Shown: positions 52,384 to 63,298 of the stretch, piece by piece
Position numbering within the stretch: the first letter of the stretch is position 1
Layout: each line of letters starts with the position of its first letter
Assembly (NCBI GenBank): GCA_028752905.1
Contig: JAQNBH010000004.1
Coordinates: 8,870,559-8,934,558 of the forward strand
Reading direction: 5' to 3'
DNA length: 64,000 bases
Origin: Cladorhizidae sp. MBARI D1340-BT2
Lineage: Eukaryota; Porifera; Demospongiae; Poecilosclerida; Cladorhizidae
The notes under the pieces: model-generated
Database searches by the model: none
What the model saw: the letters and a program-made list of their open reading frames with translations, nothing else
Told to the model about the DNA's origin: nothing
Translations under genes and position numbers: made by a program

Positions 52384-52670
52384 CAACCCCTAGCCCCCCC
52401 TTAACCCTTAGAACCCTGTGCTCCCTAATATGTGCGTGCCTGCCACCCTGTGGTCCTGGAGAAAAAAATTACTAAAAAGTTTAAAGTTGATTATAATCCA
52501 AAATAATAATAATAATAATAAATTTAAAAAATGGAGGAAAAAAAGGGGAAAAAAGGGGGAAAAAGGAGGGAAAAAGCCGAAAAATCGGCCGCTCGGGTAT
52601 ATAACACTCTAGGTATCGGCCGAAAAATCGGCCGCTCGGGTTCTAAGAGTAAGGGGGTGCTAGGGGTACT
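52384..52670. mobile_element. Small foldback element
   Basis: aacccctagccccccttaac plus ccttagaacccTG (from 52384) is mirrored by gggttctaagagtaaggggg plus tgctagggg (to about 52668), giving arms of about 30 bp. The interior holds two copies of the palindromic cggccgaaaaatcggccgct (about 52567 and 52617) and an (aat)n tract. Confidence 0.6.
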
Positions 52671-52940
52671 TAAAAAAAGAAGTTGACCTCAAATAAAACT
52701 GATCATAACTTTTTTGTTTCTACTCCTATGAACATAATTTTGCTATCAAAAGATAGCCCCCTTGTCATGCTTTCAAATGATATGCATATCATATACTTTA
52801 TTTTTGTCCTCCTTCAAGGTAACTCAAAGAAGCAAGCACCATTGAAGAAGATGCCACCCACTCCCCACCCTTACTAGTATTTTGTATTGCCTTGTAATTG
52901 CTTCAGTGGCTAGAGCATGCATAGTGCTACAAATTGAATG
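52671..52940. other. No gene recognised
   Basis: AT-rich, with a short frame 52683-52877 lacking motifs. Confidence 0.3.
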
Positions 52941-52944
52941 GTTT

Positions 52945-53135
52945 AGACAGAGCAGTGAGTGCACTCTCTCTTGTGACAGAGTAGTGAGTGCTCTCTCTCT
53001 TGTGACAGAGTAGTGAGTGCACTCTCTCTTGTGACAGAGTAGTGAGTGCACTCTCTCTTGTGACAGAGTAGTGAGTGCACTCTCTCTTGTGACAGAGTAG
53101 TGAGTGCTCTCTCTTGTGACAGAGTAGTGATAGAA
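52945..53135. repeat. 29-bp minisatellite, about six units
   Basis: The unit is gagtgcactctctcttgtga plus cagagtagt, with one shortened copy lacking gca. Open frames on the minus strand (52824-53175) are by-products. Confidence 0.85.
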
Positions 53136-53438
53136 TCCTTTTTTTTTTTTTATCCACTAGTAATGGCGAGTACAAATGTAAAATTTTACTTTAGATCATC
53201 AATAACTTCACAAAAGAGGCAATGATTTTTTTTTGAAACCATTCAACTTGTAGAGTAAAGACAGAGCTACAAAATGGTATAAAATGTTAGACATAAAAAA
53301 ATTATTGGAATGAGTTATTGTGGGTGGGAGGCAAGGAATCAACATTTTTGACCCAAAAAAGTATAGCAATGTAAACATTGAAGTTTGTGTTTGCACTGAC
53401 AGGGGAGACAGCTGCATTTCCCCCCCCCCCCTTTTTCT
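53136..53438. other. No gene recognised
   Basis: AT-rich spacer between a minisatellite and a foldback element; ends in a C run (about 53420-53431). Confidence 0.3.
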
Positions 53439-53439
53439 A

Positions 53440-54068
53440 ACTTGTGGTTACACCTTTAGAGCTCCGTAGATTCTGCAAACTTCATTGTATGGACTTGATA
53501 TATAGCTCAAACGATAGGTCTCTCTGTGTGCTCTCTTTTGATTCTAAAATATGTTTCATAGGATAACTATAGGCAAGTTACTAGACCCTAAAGAGGAGGG
53601 ACCTCAAAAACCTGCATCCCAAAGTCCCCATCCAGAATAACTCCAGATTGCTAAGTGCCAAAAAAATTAAAATGGTGGAGTGGCTAGAGGAAGCCCACCT
53701 CTATGCAATCACCTTTTTGATTATTGCAACGCCTTCAATTTTCCACCCGCGCGCTTGACCAGGTAATACATTTTTAACGCCTAATCAAAAAAGTAATTGC
53801 ATAGAGGCGGGCTTCCTCTAGTCACTCGTACCATTTTTTTTTGGGGCACTTAGCAATCTAGAGTTATCTTGGCGGAGGTTGAGGCGATTCAGGCTTTTGA
53901 GATCCCTCCGCTTTAGAGTCTATTAACTTGCCTATAGTTATATCTATGAAACATATTTTAGTATCAAATGAGAGCACACAGAGAGACCTATCTTTTGAGC
54001 TATATATCAAGTCCATAGCATGAAGTTTACAGAATCTACGGAGCTCTAAAGTGGTAACCATAAGAAAA
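53440..54068. mobile_element. Foldback element, copy 6 (most complete)
   Basis: The left arm 53445-53640 (gtggttacacctttagagct ... gaggagggacctcaaaaacc) is mirrored by the right arm 53865-54062 (gagatccctccgctttagag ... ctctaaagtggtaaccataa). The centre 53670-53850 is itself palindromic (aagcccacctctatgcaatc and its inverse attgcatagaggcgggcttc). The total of about 630 bp can fold nearly end to end. It has no transposase, so it must be mobilised in trans or spread by recombination. Confidence 0.8.
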
Positions 54069-54097
54069 AAAAGAAAAAATTAAAAATATTCCATTGT

Positions 54098-54233
54098 CCC
54101 CCCTGAATTCAGGTAAGGCTTCTTGATCGCCTTCCTGGGCGGATGGTGTGCTAAAGCCACTGTAAGTCCAGAATAGAGCATCCAAATCTTCTGTAACTCG
54201 GAATCCACCTTTCCAGTATGTTGAAGCAGTGGG
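54098..54233. repeat. Duplicated flank of foldback element (2 of 2)
   Basis: Same sequence as 52190-52330 with a few differences (cttcctgggcggatggtgtg). Together with the adjacent arm, this shows a roughly 340-bp duplication about 1.9 kb apart. Confidence 0.6.
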
Positions 54234-54893
54234 AATTGGATTACTGATGCTTTGAAAATGTGTTAAAGATTATTAGCTATTTAAAAAATTATAAATAGGG
54301 TTAAACGATTAATTTGACAAACGTCGACTAGACCGCCTTCATGATTGTACTCGAGGTAAATTAAAAAGAAACAACAATAACAACCACTTTTAACAGCTGG
54401 CTTTCTATTGAGATTGTGAGAGCGCAGCTGTGTGAAATTCACCCAACCCCACACACGTTTAACATAAAGGCTGTAGCAAAGTACCTAGACACTACATATT
54501 ATATCGTAAACACTCACCTGATTAGGATTCATTCAGATCTAACAAGCACAGGTACTAGCATGCCTTGACCTCCTCGCCTCCAGACTCACGTTGTGAATGG
54601 CAGCGGCGCGGCGACGACCTTTTACCACACGGTCATATTCAGGCGGAGCTCATTCGCACATGTGCGTCCCATCAAAGCAGTGCGGTCCTCGCCGCAACCA
54701 ATAAATAATAGGAAGGTGGAAGAAAAAAAGGATAAAAGAAAGTAGGCGTTGAAAATGACTGATGCGCAACGGACAGTAACAATTCTTCAGATTGGCAGAC
54801 TAACTTGCTGTTAATTATTATCTCACAAGAAAATATCTCTGTCCCTCACCAGCCAATCTTTTCCATTTTGGTAAGCAAGGGAGAAAAAGAAGC
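54234..54893. other. No gene recognised
   Basis: Mixed unique sequence. The stretch around 54590-54680 is locally GC-rich (ggcagcggcgcggcgacgac) but has no long open frame. Confidence 0.3.
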
Positions 54894-55063
54894 TTGAAAC
54901 CTGCATGTTTGCAGAGTGATCGTGGTTGGACTATCAACAAGCCCAAGACTGTGCTTTGTTTCTACCGTTCTAAGGCAGACAAAAAGAATTTTCTGCCAAA
55001 AGGTAAAAGAGAGAAAGCCTACATCAGTCAAGGCTATATCAATTGGAAAGATGCTTCTTCAAG
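54894..55063 (+). pseudogene. TTF-type zinc-finger fragment of a hAT-like protein
   Basis: The open frame reads DRGWTINKPKTVLCFYRSKA then KREKAYISQGYINWKDASS. It resembles the TTF zinc-finger exon found N-terminal in ZMYM/hAT proteins (a Cys, a basic spacer, then (A/I)S-x-G-x-x-NWK-x-A). It stops being protein-like at about 55063, exactly where an inverted terminal motif (gttgccaacc) begins, so it was probably cut by insertion of the next element. Confidence 0.5.
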
Positions 55064-56008
55064 AGTGGAGTTGCCAACCGTCCCGGAATGGCCGGGACAG
55101 TCTGAGCCTTGTCCCGGTGGTGTCTTTGTGCCGGAAATGTCCCGGAATTTACAGGTACACACACCACTCGCCACTGCAGTCTCAAGCTTGTTTAGTTTCG
55201 TCTAATTACACTCGTAAAGCAACAAAAACAGGACACTTTTTAGCAGAGAAAAACTTCAGTTAAACAATTACGGCTCCAGCGGGTGTGCGAAACAACCTTT
55301 AACCCTGTTTCGATTTGAAACTTCTCGGCATGTTATCTGATAATTGCAATCTCAGCAAAATGCAAAGAAGCAGAGGAGAGAATGCCATTTTGACAATAAA
55401 TGGATCAAAGAATTTCAGGGGATAGGCAAGAGTAATATATAATGAAATTGATTGACAAAGTAAGTAAGCATGGAATACAGCAAATACAGGGTAAATAATA
55501 ACATCATGGGTACAGTGTGCTGCTTGTGTTCAATGCAATAGTAATGTCAGTAGTCTTGCCTTCATTTTGTCACTTGTATGCCCGATGTACTCTGTGTGCA
55601 ATCGACTTTGGTGTTACCCATGGTGGCTGTTAATCATGTCACATCTCACCTCAAGAGCAAAAAACATAAGGTTATGTCAAAGGCTGTGCTATCAACTGTT
55701 CCAATCGCCTCTTTCTTCTAACATCATAGAAGTGATCAAGTAATCGAAGCACAGGTCAGGTGGGTTGCTAAGCACAACATATTATCCTTTCTGTCTAGTG
55801 ACCATGCCACCAAGCTTTTCAGCAAGATGTTCCCCGACTCTTAAATTGCAAAGAAATTATCCACCGCCATAGCTCTTGCTCCTTACTTCACACAGAGAGT
55901 TATGGAGTCAATCTCAAGTGGTCCATTCTCTTTGATGATTGATGAATCCCATGATAAGAGGAATAAGTCTTGCATAATTCTTTTGAGACTTCTTGATCCA
56001 CAGGTAGG

Positions 56009-58937
56009 CAGGGGAGGAGACAGGAGATGAAAAGTGGGGGGGCTGAGATATGCATGCATAAATTTTGCTGGACTATGCCCACCTTGTCTAGCTATACATA
56101 CTAGCTAATTGGTGGAACTATTATTATACTTCCTCCCATGTATTCTCACTCAACTGACAAATTGAATTTAAAGAGTATTGTTTGCATGATTGTGTGTACA
56201 AAGATAAATATAACACATCAAGGAAAGCTTCAAAAAAACTTCTTTCGTTCATCATTATTAATAAATTCATTGGCGACTGAAATCAAGTCAAGTGAGTTAG
56301 TTAAATCTTTGTGGGGACATGTAGAAGCAAGCAATTATTAAGCCTTACTTCAGTCATCTTAGATCTTGTGTACGGTAAGACACGCTTCAGTGCAGAAAAG
56401 GTTCTTTCAGCCATTGCAGATGTAACAGGGATTGTTAGATAGAGACGAAGGAGCTGATGCACAGTTGGTAGCATTGGTTTGAAAAAGCTTTTCTTGTCAT
56501 TACATCACCGATCAACTCACTTTCTTCACTTCAGTGCTACCTTGCTTGACAACATCTTGTAAGAGTTGGAGTCTGGCTAAGTCTGACATATTGACATCAT
56601 CTTTGTAGCAAGATTTCTTCAGCTCTTCCATGCTGTCTTCATAATCATTACCATTTGCTGCACTCACAAGAGTTTTTTCAATTTCCAGGATTGTGATGTA
56701 ATATGTTGTACTAAACCTGTCTTCCAACTCACCATAGAGCAGGTCACATGCTTTAAAGAACATTTGCAGAAAGTATGCCTTTGCAGACATAAAAAGGTGT
56801 GGTTCACTCCCACTTTCAAAACGTGGAGGATGCCTTCTGTAACGAGGTAATTCTGGTTGGCCAATATTGAACTTTTCAGCAATGGTGACACATTTGTCAT
56901 AAATCTGTCCAAATTTTCATCTGTCCTGTTTTGTTTGAAGAATATCTTGGCAGCATCAAGAGCAGAGATTGCTTCATGCAGAGCTATGACTTCTTTTTGC
57001 AAAGTGAAAGAAACTTGCTCTGTTGCACTAAATAAAAAGTGACTGAGTTGGAGACCAAATAAAGTGCAGAATTTTTCCAAAAAGTGCATCAAGCCAGCAG
57101 CCTTTAAACCATACTCATCATGGGTTGTTGAATTAATTTCCTCCAATGCCTTTAAGAATCGAGTGTACTCTTTGAGAATGGCTTCTAGTGCAACAGTTCT
57201 TGCTGTCCATGGTAGGACATAAAGGCTTCATACTAATACCTCCACTTGTCTCCTGTAACTTCAATGAAAAGAGATGTCATTTCGGCTTGCTTATTTCCTT
57301 CACTGTTTCGAGACCATCTCTGATACATGCAAGCTTCCTTCCAACATCCTGTAAGCAAAGATTCAGTGAATGTGCACAACAACACAGTGCAATTGCAGAA
57401 GGGTATTCATTTCTAAACCTTGTTGCCGCACCAGATTTTCTTCCCTGCATGTTGCAGCTCCATCATAGGGCTGTCCTCAACATAATGATAATGGGAGGCT
57501 GCATCGAATCAGTAGATCTTTGATTACTGTGAAAAGAGTCTCTGCTCTATTGTCAGCAACCCTAAACAAGCCAATTGAATCTTCTCATACTTCATAGTCA
57601 GTATTCACCCAGCGGAGGACAAATCGAGCTGTTGACTGTTGATAACATCAGTTGCCTCATCAGCTTACTGTTTCAGTCCTTTTCATTTTCTTTAAAAGAG
57701 TTCGAAGTAGTGTCTGCCCTAGAATAGACATTTGCTCATTAACTGACTGATGACTAATGAATCGGTTTTCTTTGATCCAGTTTTTTCATTATTCCCAGCA
57801 GAAGCTGTTGTAAGTTACCTTCTGATTCAGTATGGCCTATTGCTTGACGAGTAAGATATCGTATGCCTTTTAACTGCATTAGCAGTCCTTCTCTTCAGGT
57901 TTGCTGAAGTTGTTGCATGTGGCAGCTCAGCTGGCTCGCAATTGTTGGCATCCCACGAGCTATCCATTTTAATTTTGCTTCTCTATGAGTATGCGAAACT
58001 TCATGGTCCTCTGAACTTTTCCAAGGCTTTTTTCCAATAATTCTTGAATCCTGATTTAGTAAAAGCACTGTCCCCCATTTTACTGAATGAAAGAAACCAA
58101 GCTTGTTGCTATAACGACAATAAAGACAACTCTTTTGTGTAATGCAAATACTGAGCAAAGAAAACTCTTTATACCACTTTGGTTGAAAATTTCTCTTTTT
58201 TTATACCAGTAGTAGCTACTAGTGTTGGCTTATCAACTCGTCGAAAAGCTTCTACATCGCTACTACAACATTGTGACATGCACTGATTTGAAGTTTCAGC
58301 TTAATTAGGGGTTGGTAAGATAAGGTTTATCTCACTTGAATGCTGCTCTAAATTTTCTGGACTTCCATGTTGAGCATCTCCTTTTTCATCACTGCCAAGG
58401 ACAACCATTGCTTCATATTCATCAGAATCACTGGCTTCTTAACCATCTTCCAGTTCCTGTTTTCTTTGCTTTACTGGACCAACTTTTCAGTGAGGCTTGT
58501 CGTTTAGACATAATGTAGCTATTAATATGGGCCTACAAATAAACTTGGTTCTAGATAATAATGTAGCTGGCGAAATGCTATATGCCCATGTGGTCTAGAT
58601 GCTGAGCTTGCAAGTTGGTTAATTGGCATTATAATATGCACAAGTCAAATGTCAGTGTAGGTGCCTCAGTGCACTAATGATTATGGTTAAATTATAATAA
58701 CATGCACAAGTCAGTATATAATTATAGGCACTGCAGTGTACTATTAAACCATGAACATCAAGTGTATGTTCTTTGCAGTCTGCCTTTGCAAAGTTCTATC
58801 TGTAATTACACAAGGCAGTTCGTGAATGATCAAACTAAACATGTTAACATTGACAAAAAATGGGTGGCTTAGCCCACACAGTATAAAAATTGGGGGGGCC
58901 ATGGCCCCCCCTGCCCCTCCTGTTTTCTCCGCCACTG
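56009..58937 (-). mobile_element. hAT transposon (ZMYM1/TTF-type), copy 2, with 5-bp TSD
   Basis: The left terminus CAGGGGAGGAGACAGGAG and the right terminus (inward) CAGTGGCGGAGAAAACAGGAG form imperfect inverted repeats. They are flanked by GTAGG at 56004-56008 and 58938-58942. It inserted into the plus-strand hAT remnant, preserving that frame. The size is 2929 bp. The truncated relative at 6245-7341 shares its left end and transposase C-terminus. Confidence 0.85.
56240..58511 (-). pseudogene. hAT transposase (ZMYM1-like), heavily mutated
   Basis: ATG at 58511 on the minus strand begins MSKRQASLKSWSSKAKK, a usual hAT N-terminus. Blocks further along include HDEYGLKAAGLMHFLEKFC, FTLQKEVIALHEAISALDAA, and LEDRFSTTYYITILEIEKTL with ANGNDYEDSMEELKKS (56512-56790). 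The AERT-type C-terminal signature follows at about 56400. Several stops and frameshifts lie in between. The plus-strand frames at 57188-57523 and 58336-58518 are antisense shadows. Confidence 0.75.
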
Positions 58938-59814
58938 GTAGGTGAGTAGCTACGGATGAGATTCTTGGATATGCCTGTTGTGAACATTGATATAGCTACC
59001 AACTTGTTTCAAGCCTTGAAGGAGTCACTGACTAAGAATGGGCTCAGCTTTGACAATGCAGTGTCTGTCATGTCTGATACCACCATTGTTATGAAAGGAG
59101 TGAGTCAGGTGTGCAGAAGCTAATTAAGGATGAGATCCCAACTTTATATGATGTTGGTTGCATCTGCCATTTGACTGATTTAACAGTCAAAGATGGTTTG
59201 AAGGTACTCCAGTGAACATTGACCAGCTCTTCATCGACATTTTACTACTTCCATATATAGCAGCAACAGAGCAGCAATTTGTCATCCTACCTATGGTGTT
59301 CACTTTTCACTGAGCCAGGGGTGATTTTTAAGCATTGCCCCACATGATGGCCTAGCTTGCTGAAGTGTGTGAATCGTTACCTCAGGCAATATGATGGTTT
59401 GAAGTCGTTCTTCTTGTCTTCGAAGCTGAAACAGCTAAAGTCTGTAGCATTCTTTCAAGGCTTGAGAATCCTCTGACAAAACCTCTGTTGTTCTTTTATC
59501 TTGCCCCTTTTATCTTGCCCTCAATGGATCAATTCAACCGCCTCTTACAGAAATCTACAGGGAATACTACCTCACAGCTCAGCTGTATGATGGGATGAAC
59601 CGGTGTCGTGCCAAATCCTTCCCGTTGCCAAATTTGTCCTCTTTGACCTACAGCGCATGCGCAGAGACGGGTTTTCTCTCGGACAGCGTGCTTGCTAAAT
59701 TTAACCTCCTACCGATTTTCTCTTGGACAGCGTGCTTGCTAAATATCCTCCTACCGATTTTCTCTTTCCACAGCGTGCTTGCCAAATTTATCCTCCTGGA
59801 TTTCTCCTAGCGTG

Positions 59815-60130
59815 CATTACTCAACATGTTGATTGCTCCTAGATATATATCTGTCTACCTGTGTATCAACTTTTTGTTGTTCTTACAGTGTTGATTGCTC
59901 CTTGCCAAATTTATCCTCCTGGATTTCTCCTAGCGTGCGTTACTCAACATGTTGATTGCTCCTAGATATATATCTGTCTACCTGTGTATCAACTTTTTGT
60001 TGTTCTTATATTATTCAACAGTGTTGATTGCTCCTTGCCAAATTTATCCTCCTGGATTTCTCCTTGCGTGCGTAACTCAACATGTTGATTGCTCCTAGAT
60101 ATATATCTGTCTACCTGTGTATCAACTTTG
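59815..60130. repeat. ~122-bp tandem repeat, three units
   Basis: The unit is tgttgattgctcctagatat, atatctgtctacctgtgtat, caactttttgttgttctta and ccaaatttatcctcctggat. Its starts are near 59826, 59948 and 60079. Confidence 0.8.
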
Positions 60131-60184
60131 AAGTTGCATGAAGATGGCCTTTTCACAGGTAAGGTAGCTACTATATTATATATA

Positions 60185-60358
60185 AACAGTGGACCCTCTG
60201 AAAAGAGGACAACCTCTAAGTAATGGACAGACCAAATGACCCCAAATGAGTCCATTCATTACTAAGCAATGCTAATAAACCTCTAAGAGAGAACAACCTC
60301 CAACGAGGGACGAGCTTTCTGATCCCAAATTGTCCTCTCATCGAGATTCCACTGTATA
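60185..60358. mobile_element. pogo/Tc1-like MITE
   Basis: Left acagtggaccctctgaaaag and right (inward) acagtggaatctcgatgaga, then gaggacaa on both sides, form terminal inverted repeats of about 30 bp. TA dinucleotides adjoin both ends. CAGTGGAACCTC-type ends are characteristic of pogo/Tigger elements. There is no coding sequence. Confidence 0.65.
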
Positions 60359-61480
60359 TGTGTAATTGTAAAATATAATAATTGCATATTTTCCTTTTTC
60401 TTACAGAACGATATGCCAGCAATTCGGGCGAAAATGATAACAGAGCTAAAAATAAAAAAACTAGTGTGAACTGCTGTGTCTATATGTATTATATATATAT
60501 ATATATATATATTTTAAGTTATATTATAATATATAATCAGCCATAATTAATAAAGGTCTTTGCATTAAAAGTTGGGAAAAGAATACTTATATAATATATA
60601 TATAAATAGTCAAATATATATAGTCGACTGAATATCCAGATATGCAGGGGAGTATAAACCATGGTGGCCGAGGCCCCCCAATCATCAACAGCTTGGGCCC
60701 AGGGCCCCCCAATATTATGGCTAAGTTAGATAAATAATACAACCAAATACAACCAAAAAACGTGGTGAGTTTTTGATTGATTTGCTTATATATAATAGAC
60801 TTGAAACACCACAAGATCTTGTTGAAGGTTAAGGAGAGTATGATGGTGAGCCTTGTTACCCTCACAATGATGTACCACCTACTCAGGATGACTACCTTCA
60901 GAACTCAATCATTGTGTGCTACTGAAAATATATATAAGCATTGCTAAGCTAGACCTTGTTGATGTGACCAGAGAATTTATTTCTACATGAGAAAGAAGGA
61001 AGAACTTTAATAATTTAATCTATTTTAATTATCAGGTCTTATAAAAATGCTTGGGTCTCAAGAATAGTCTGATTTGGAAGAGTGACTCTGAATATTCTCC
61101 TCTTACACCCACCCCATCAAGGGCGCAGACAGAGGCCCTACTTCAATCAACCAATCGTTATAGTTCTCGCTTATGCAGTTATCCTGCAGGACACACATGC
61201 AATTTTGGTCTATATATATAGAAGGCCCAAGAATTGATCTCTGAGAGTGTCAAATTTCCTGGGGGAGCATACCCCCAGATCCCCCTAGTTAATATACATA
61301 AATGCTAATATCATTAGCTACTAATTAGCCACTAATTTTAGTTTAGATACCAAATGGTAAGGAGTAGGTAATATAATAATTCCATCAGTCTGAATTCACG
61401 ATATCAAAGTTTGTTAAAAATCTTTTCTAAATTTTTACATTGTAAATTCACCCTGCAGAAATATGCTGGAATTGAAATAA
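60359..61480. other. AT-rich interior, microsatellite, no gene
   Basis: Contains a (TA)n tract (about 60486-60512) and a ggcccagggccccccaatat stretch (about 60697) that looks like a decayed transposon end. It also contains a ctgggggagcatacccccag box (about 61259), a common hAT-type subterminal hairpin. No coding sequence. Confidence 0.35.
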
Positions 61481-61849
61481 TGCTCACTAAACAATTAAGT
61501 GCAAAGGGGAGGAAGAGAATAAATATGGCACAGGGAAGAATTTAGCAGGCGGGAAGAATTTAGCTCGAGAACGTGCCATATTATTCCCACTACGCGCGAA
61601 TCCGTGTTGACGCATGCGCTGTAGGTCAAAGAGGACAAATTTGGCAACGGGAAGGATTTGGAACGACACTGGTCGAAAAATCGCGTATAAGCGTGGTGGC
61701 GCACGCTAATTAGGGGGCGTAGTCGCGCCGTATATAAAATGTCCCGGAATTAACTTATGGAAAGTTGGCAAGTATGCGTACTTAAAGCTATATATATAAC
61801 TAGCTCTTATAGCTAGACAATTCGTGTAATATGTTACTTACTATTTTTT

Positions 61850-62190
61850 ATTTTAGTCTCAGACTAAAGTGTTAACGGGATGAGATATGTTATAACAAGG
61901 TATGATTTATATTGCATGCATGTGTTGATACTGAGACACTGATTAATATTTTTAATAGTTGCATGTGTATCATCCTGATTGGACAGAATCATAATCACAC
62001 CTTGTAATATCACCATATATGGTTGTATCCTGAACCGACGAGAGGTAACCTATAAAAGGGGAGCTTCTGAGTAGTAAAGGAGACTTTTCCTTGATTGACA
62101 ATTAAAATAGACTTAAAACTCTATCAGTCTTTACTGGGGACTTTCTCTGGTGGCAGCATATCAGAGGAGTACTGAGCTTAATCCCTCAAT
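61850..62190 (+). promoter_or_regulatory. Possible solo LTR or promoter-bearing repeat
   Basis: A gtaacctataaaaggggagc TATA context lies at about 62045. A run ending tttactggggactttctctg precedes tggtggcagcatatcagagg, which resembles the junction of an LTR and a primer-binding site. The downstream DDE pseudogene is truncated at about 62190, consistent with an insertion edge here. No second LTR, polyprotein or target duplication is present. Confidence 0.25.
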
Positions 62191-63298
62191 GCCTCACACC
62201 ATGTCACACGATAGCCACTGCGTGAGGATACAATTTTGATAGCATCTACCATAAACTTTTCTGATTTAAAATATCCATCCTTGTTCTCACCATATTTGAG
62301 AAACAAATGAGCCTGAGTTTTTGTATTGGATCCATACCTTGCTTGAGCAATAATAAGTTAACCAATCAGTGACGCAGAAGTATCCATTAACTTCATCCAC
62401 AAAGTCTGAAACCATGATACCAGTACCATTGCTTTTTGGCTGATAACATTCATGTCTTTACTGCCCACTGACGTCTTTGATCTTCATTTGCAGAAAAAAT
62501 AGACTCATCATGAAAAATGACAATTGATTTTTCCAACTTTTCATCCGACAAACATTCAAGATCTTCTGGAAGGGTCTGAGCAACCTCAAGAGTAGGTGTA
62601 TTTTCGTTATTTAAAAATCCAACACCAACCATCTTACGAAGGAACTTTTCCCTGTACTCGACTACATTTTTACGTTCATGACCATCTATGTAGACACCCT
62701 TTTTATGTTCAAGAATATGAAACTCAAGATGGTGTAGCCACTTGCGAACCAGCTCAATATTAATCCTGTGAGGATATCCAGGATCTAGTTCACCCAGTGA
62801 CAAAAAGAATGGGCAGTCATATTGGGTCGACCCTTTACAAAAGCATTCTCTCGAACATATTTGCGTGCACATTGATTTAGCTCCTCATTGTGCCACAGGA
62901 CACCTTGTCGCTGGTACTTTCCCTGCAAAGAGTCTGGAAAGATATTACATGTGTACCAAAGTAACTCTCCATTCATGAATTGTGTGGTCAGATCTCCCAA
63001 TAATTTCACCAATGAGTTTAGCTACATTGGTTGATAATATATTCATACGATAAACCAAAAGATGATGAAGAAGTAGTGACATTATGTCATCACGGTGCAG
63101 AGATTCAACCCATTCACATGAATGCTGAGGAATAGCTGCCTCTTCATCCAAATCTTCTGTGGATGGATTGTAAGTAGATTCTTCATCAGACTCATATTCA
63201 CTGAAAGTGGGGATGACATTTTCCTTACGTAGTACTGCTGCAGATTCCTTACCTAGTACTGCTGCAGATGCAGGTATTGCACTCTCATATTTCTCCAA
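62190..63298 (-). pseudogene. DDE transposase fragment (Tc1/mariner-related, 3' truncated)
   Basis: Minus-strand frames in order are an acidic N-terminus (ESDEESTYNPSTEDLDEEAA), a helical DNA-binding-like part (LSTNVAKLIGEIIGRSDHTI), a middle with VLWHNEELNQCARKYVRENA, and KGVYIDGHERKNVVEYREKF (first catalytic Asp region). Then come SIVIFHDESIFSANED (second Asp) and, in a third frame, GTGIMVSDFVDEVNGYF and HLFLKYGENKDGYFKSEKFM. It breaks off at about 62190 before the expected third acidic residue. Frameshifts lie near 63000, 62870 and 62450. This DGHER/HDES pattern belongs to a transposase family common in invertebrates and fungi. A 24-nt tandem duplication sits at about 63222-63270. Confidence 0.75.

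Larger units (their letters stand above)
55590..59480 (+). pseudogene. hAT transposase remnant interrupted by another hAT
   Basis: Plus-strand pieces are HLKSKKHKVM-like finger end (about 55640), GPFSLMIDESHDKRNKSCII (first catalytic Asp, about 55920), then after the insertion RFLDMPVVNIDIATNLFQAL and GLSFDNAVSVMSDTTIVMKG (second Asp, about 59030-59100) and VGCICHLTDLTVKDGLK. Removing the inserted element together with one GTAGG copy restores the reading frame across the join, with one stop codon just after it. The C-terminal dimerisation region was not found. It is of the type seen in invertebrate DUF4371-like hAT proteins. Confidence 0.7.
59597..61680. mobile_element. Inverted-repeat element, ~60-bp near-perfect ends
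   Basis: gtgtcgtgccaaatccttcc to tctttgacctacagcgcatg (59602-59660) is mirrored by 61608-61670 with only a couple of mismatches. A second, weaker inverted block (aaattcttcccgcctgctaa on the minus strand, about 61530-61565) adjoins it. The interior holds three copies of a tcctagatatatatctgtct-containing unit (59834-60130) and a pogo-like MITE. There is no transposase frame, so it is a non-autonomous foldback-like element. Confidence 0.65.
55066..61776 (+). mobile_element. hAT element 3, host of nested insertions (limits approximate)
   Basis: The left end gagttgccaaccgtcccgga (about 55066) and the right end tccggaattaa...aaagttggcaagtatg (to about 61776) are inverted, imperfect matches (TTGCCAAC and CCGGGAC boxes). 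Inside are a plus-strand hAT transposase remnant, a reverse-oriented hAT (56009-58937), an inverted-repeat element (59597-61680) and a pogo-like MITE. No target duplication could be fixed, so the boundaries are an inference. Confidence 0.4.

Noticed and set aside
52824..53175. Minus-strand ORFs of CHKRE repeats, superficially zinc-finger-like
   Set aside because: By-products of the 29-bp minisatellite; Cys-His spacing is dictated by the repeat and does not form a finger.
60486..60512. Origin or regulatory AT element
   Set aside because: A plain (TA)n microsatellite.
59597..61680. LTR retrotransposon
   Set aside because: The terminal repeats are inverted, not direct, and there is no polyprotein.
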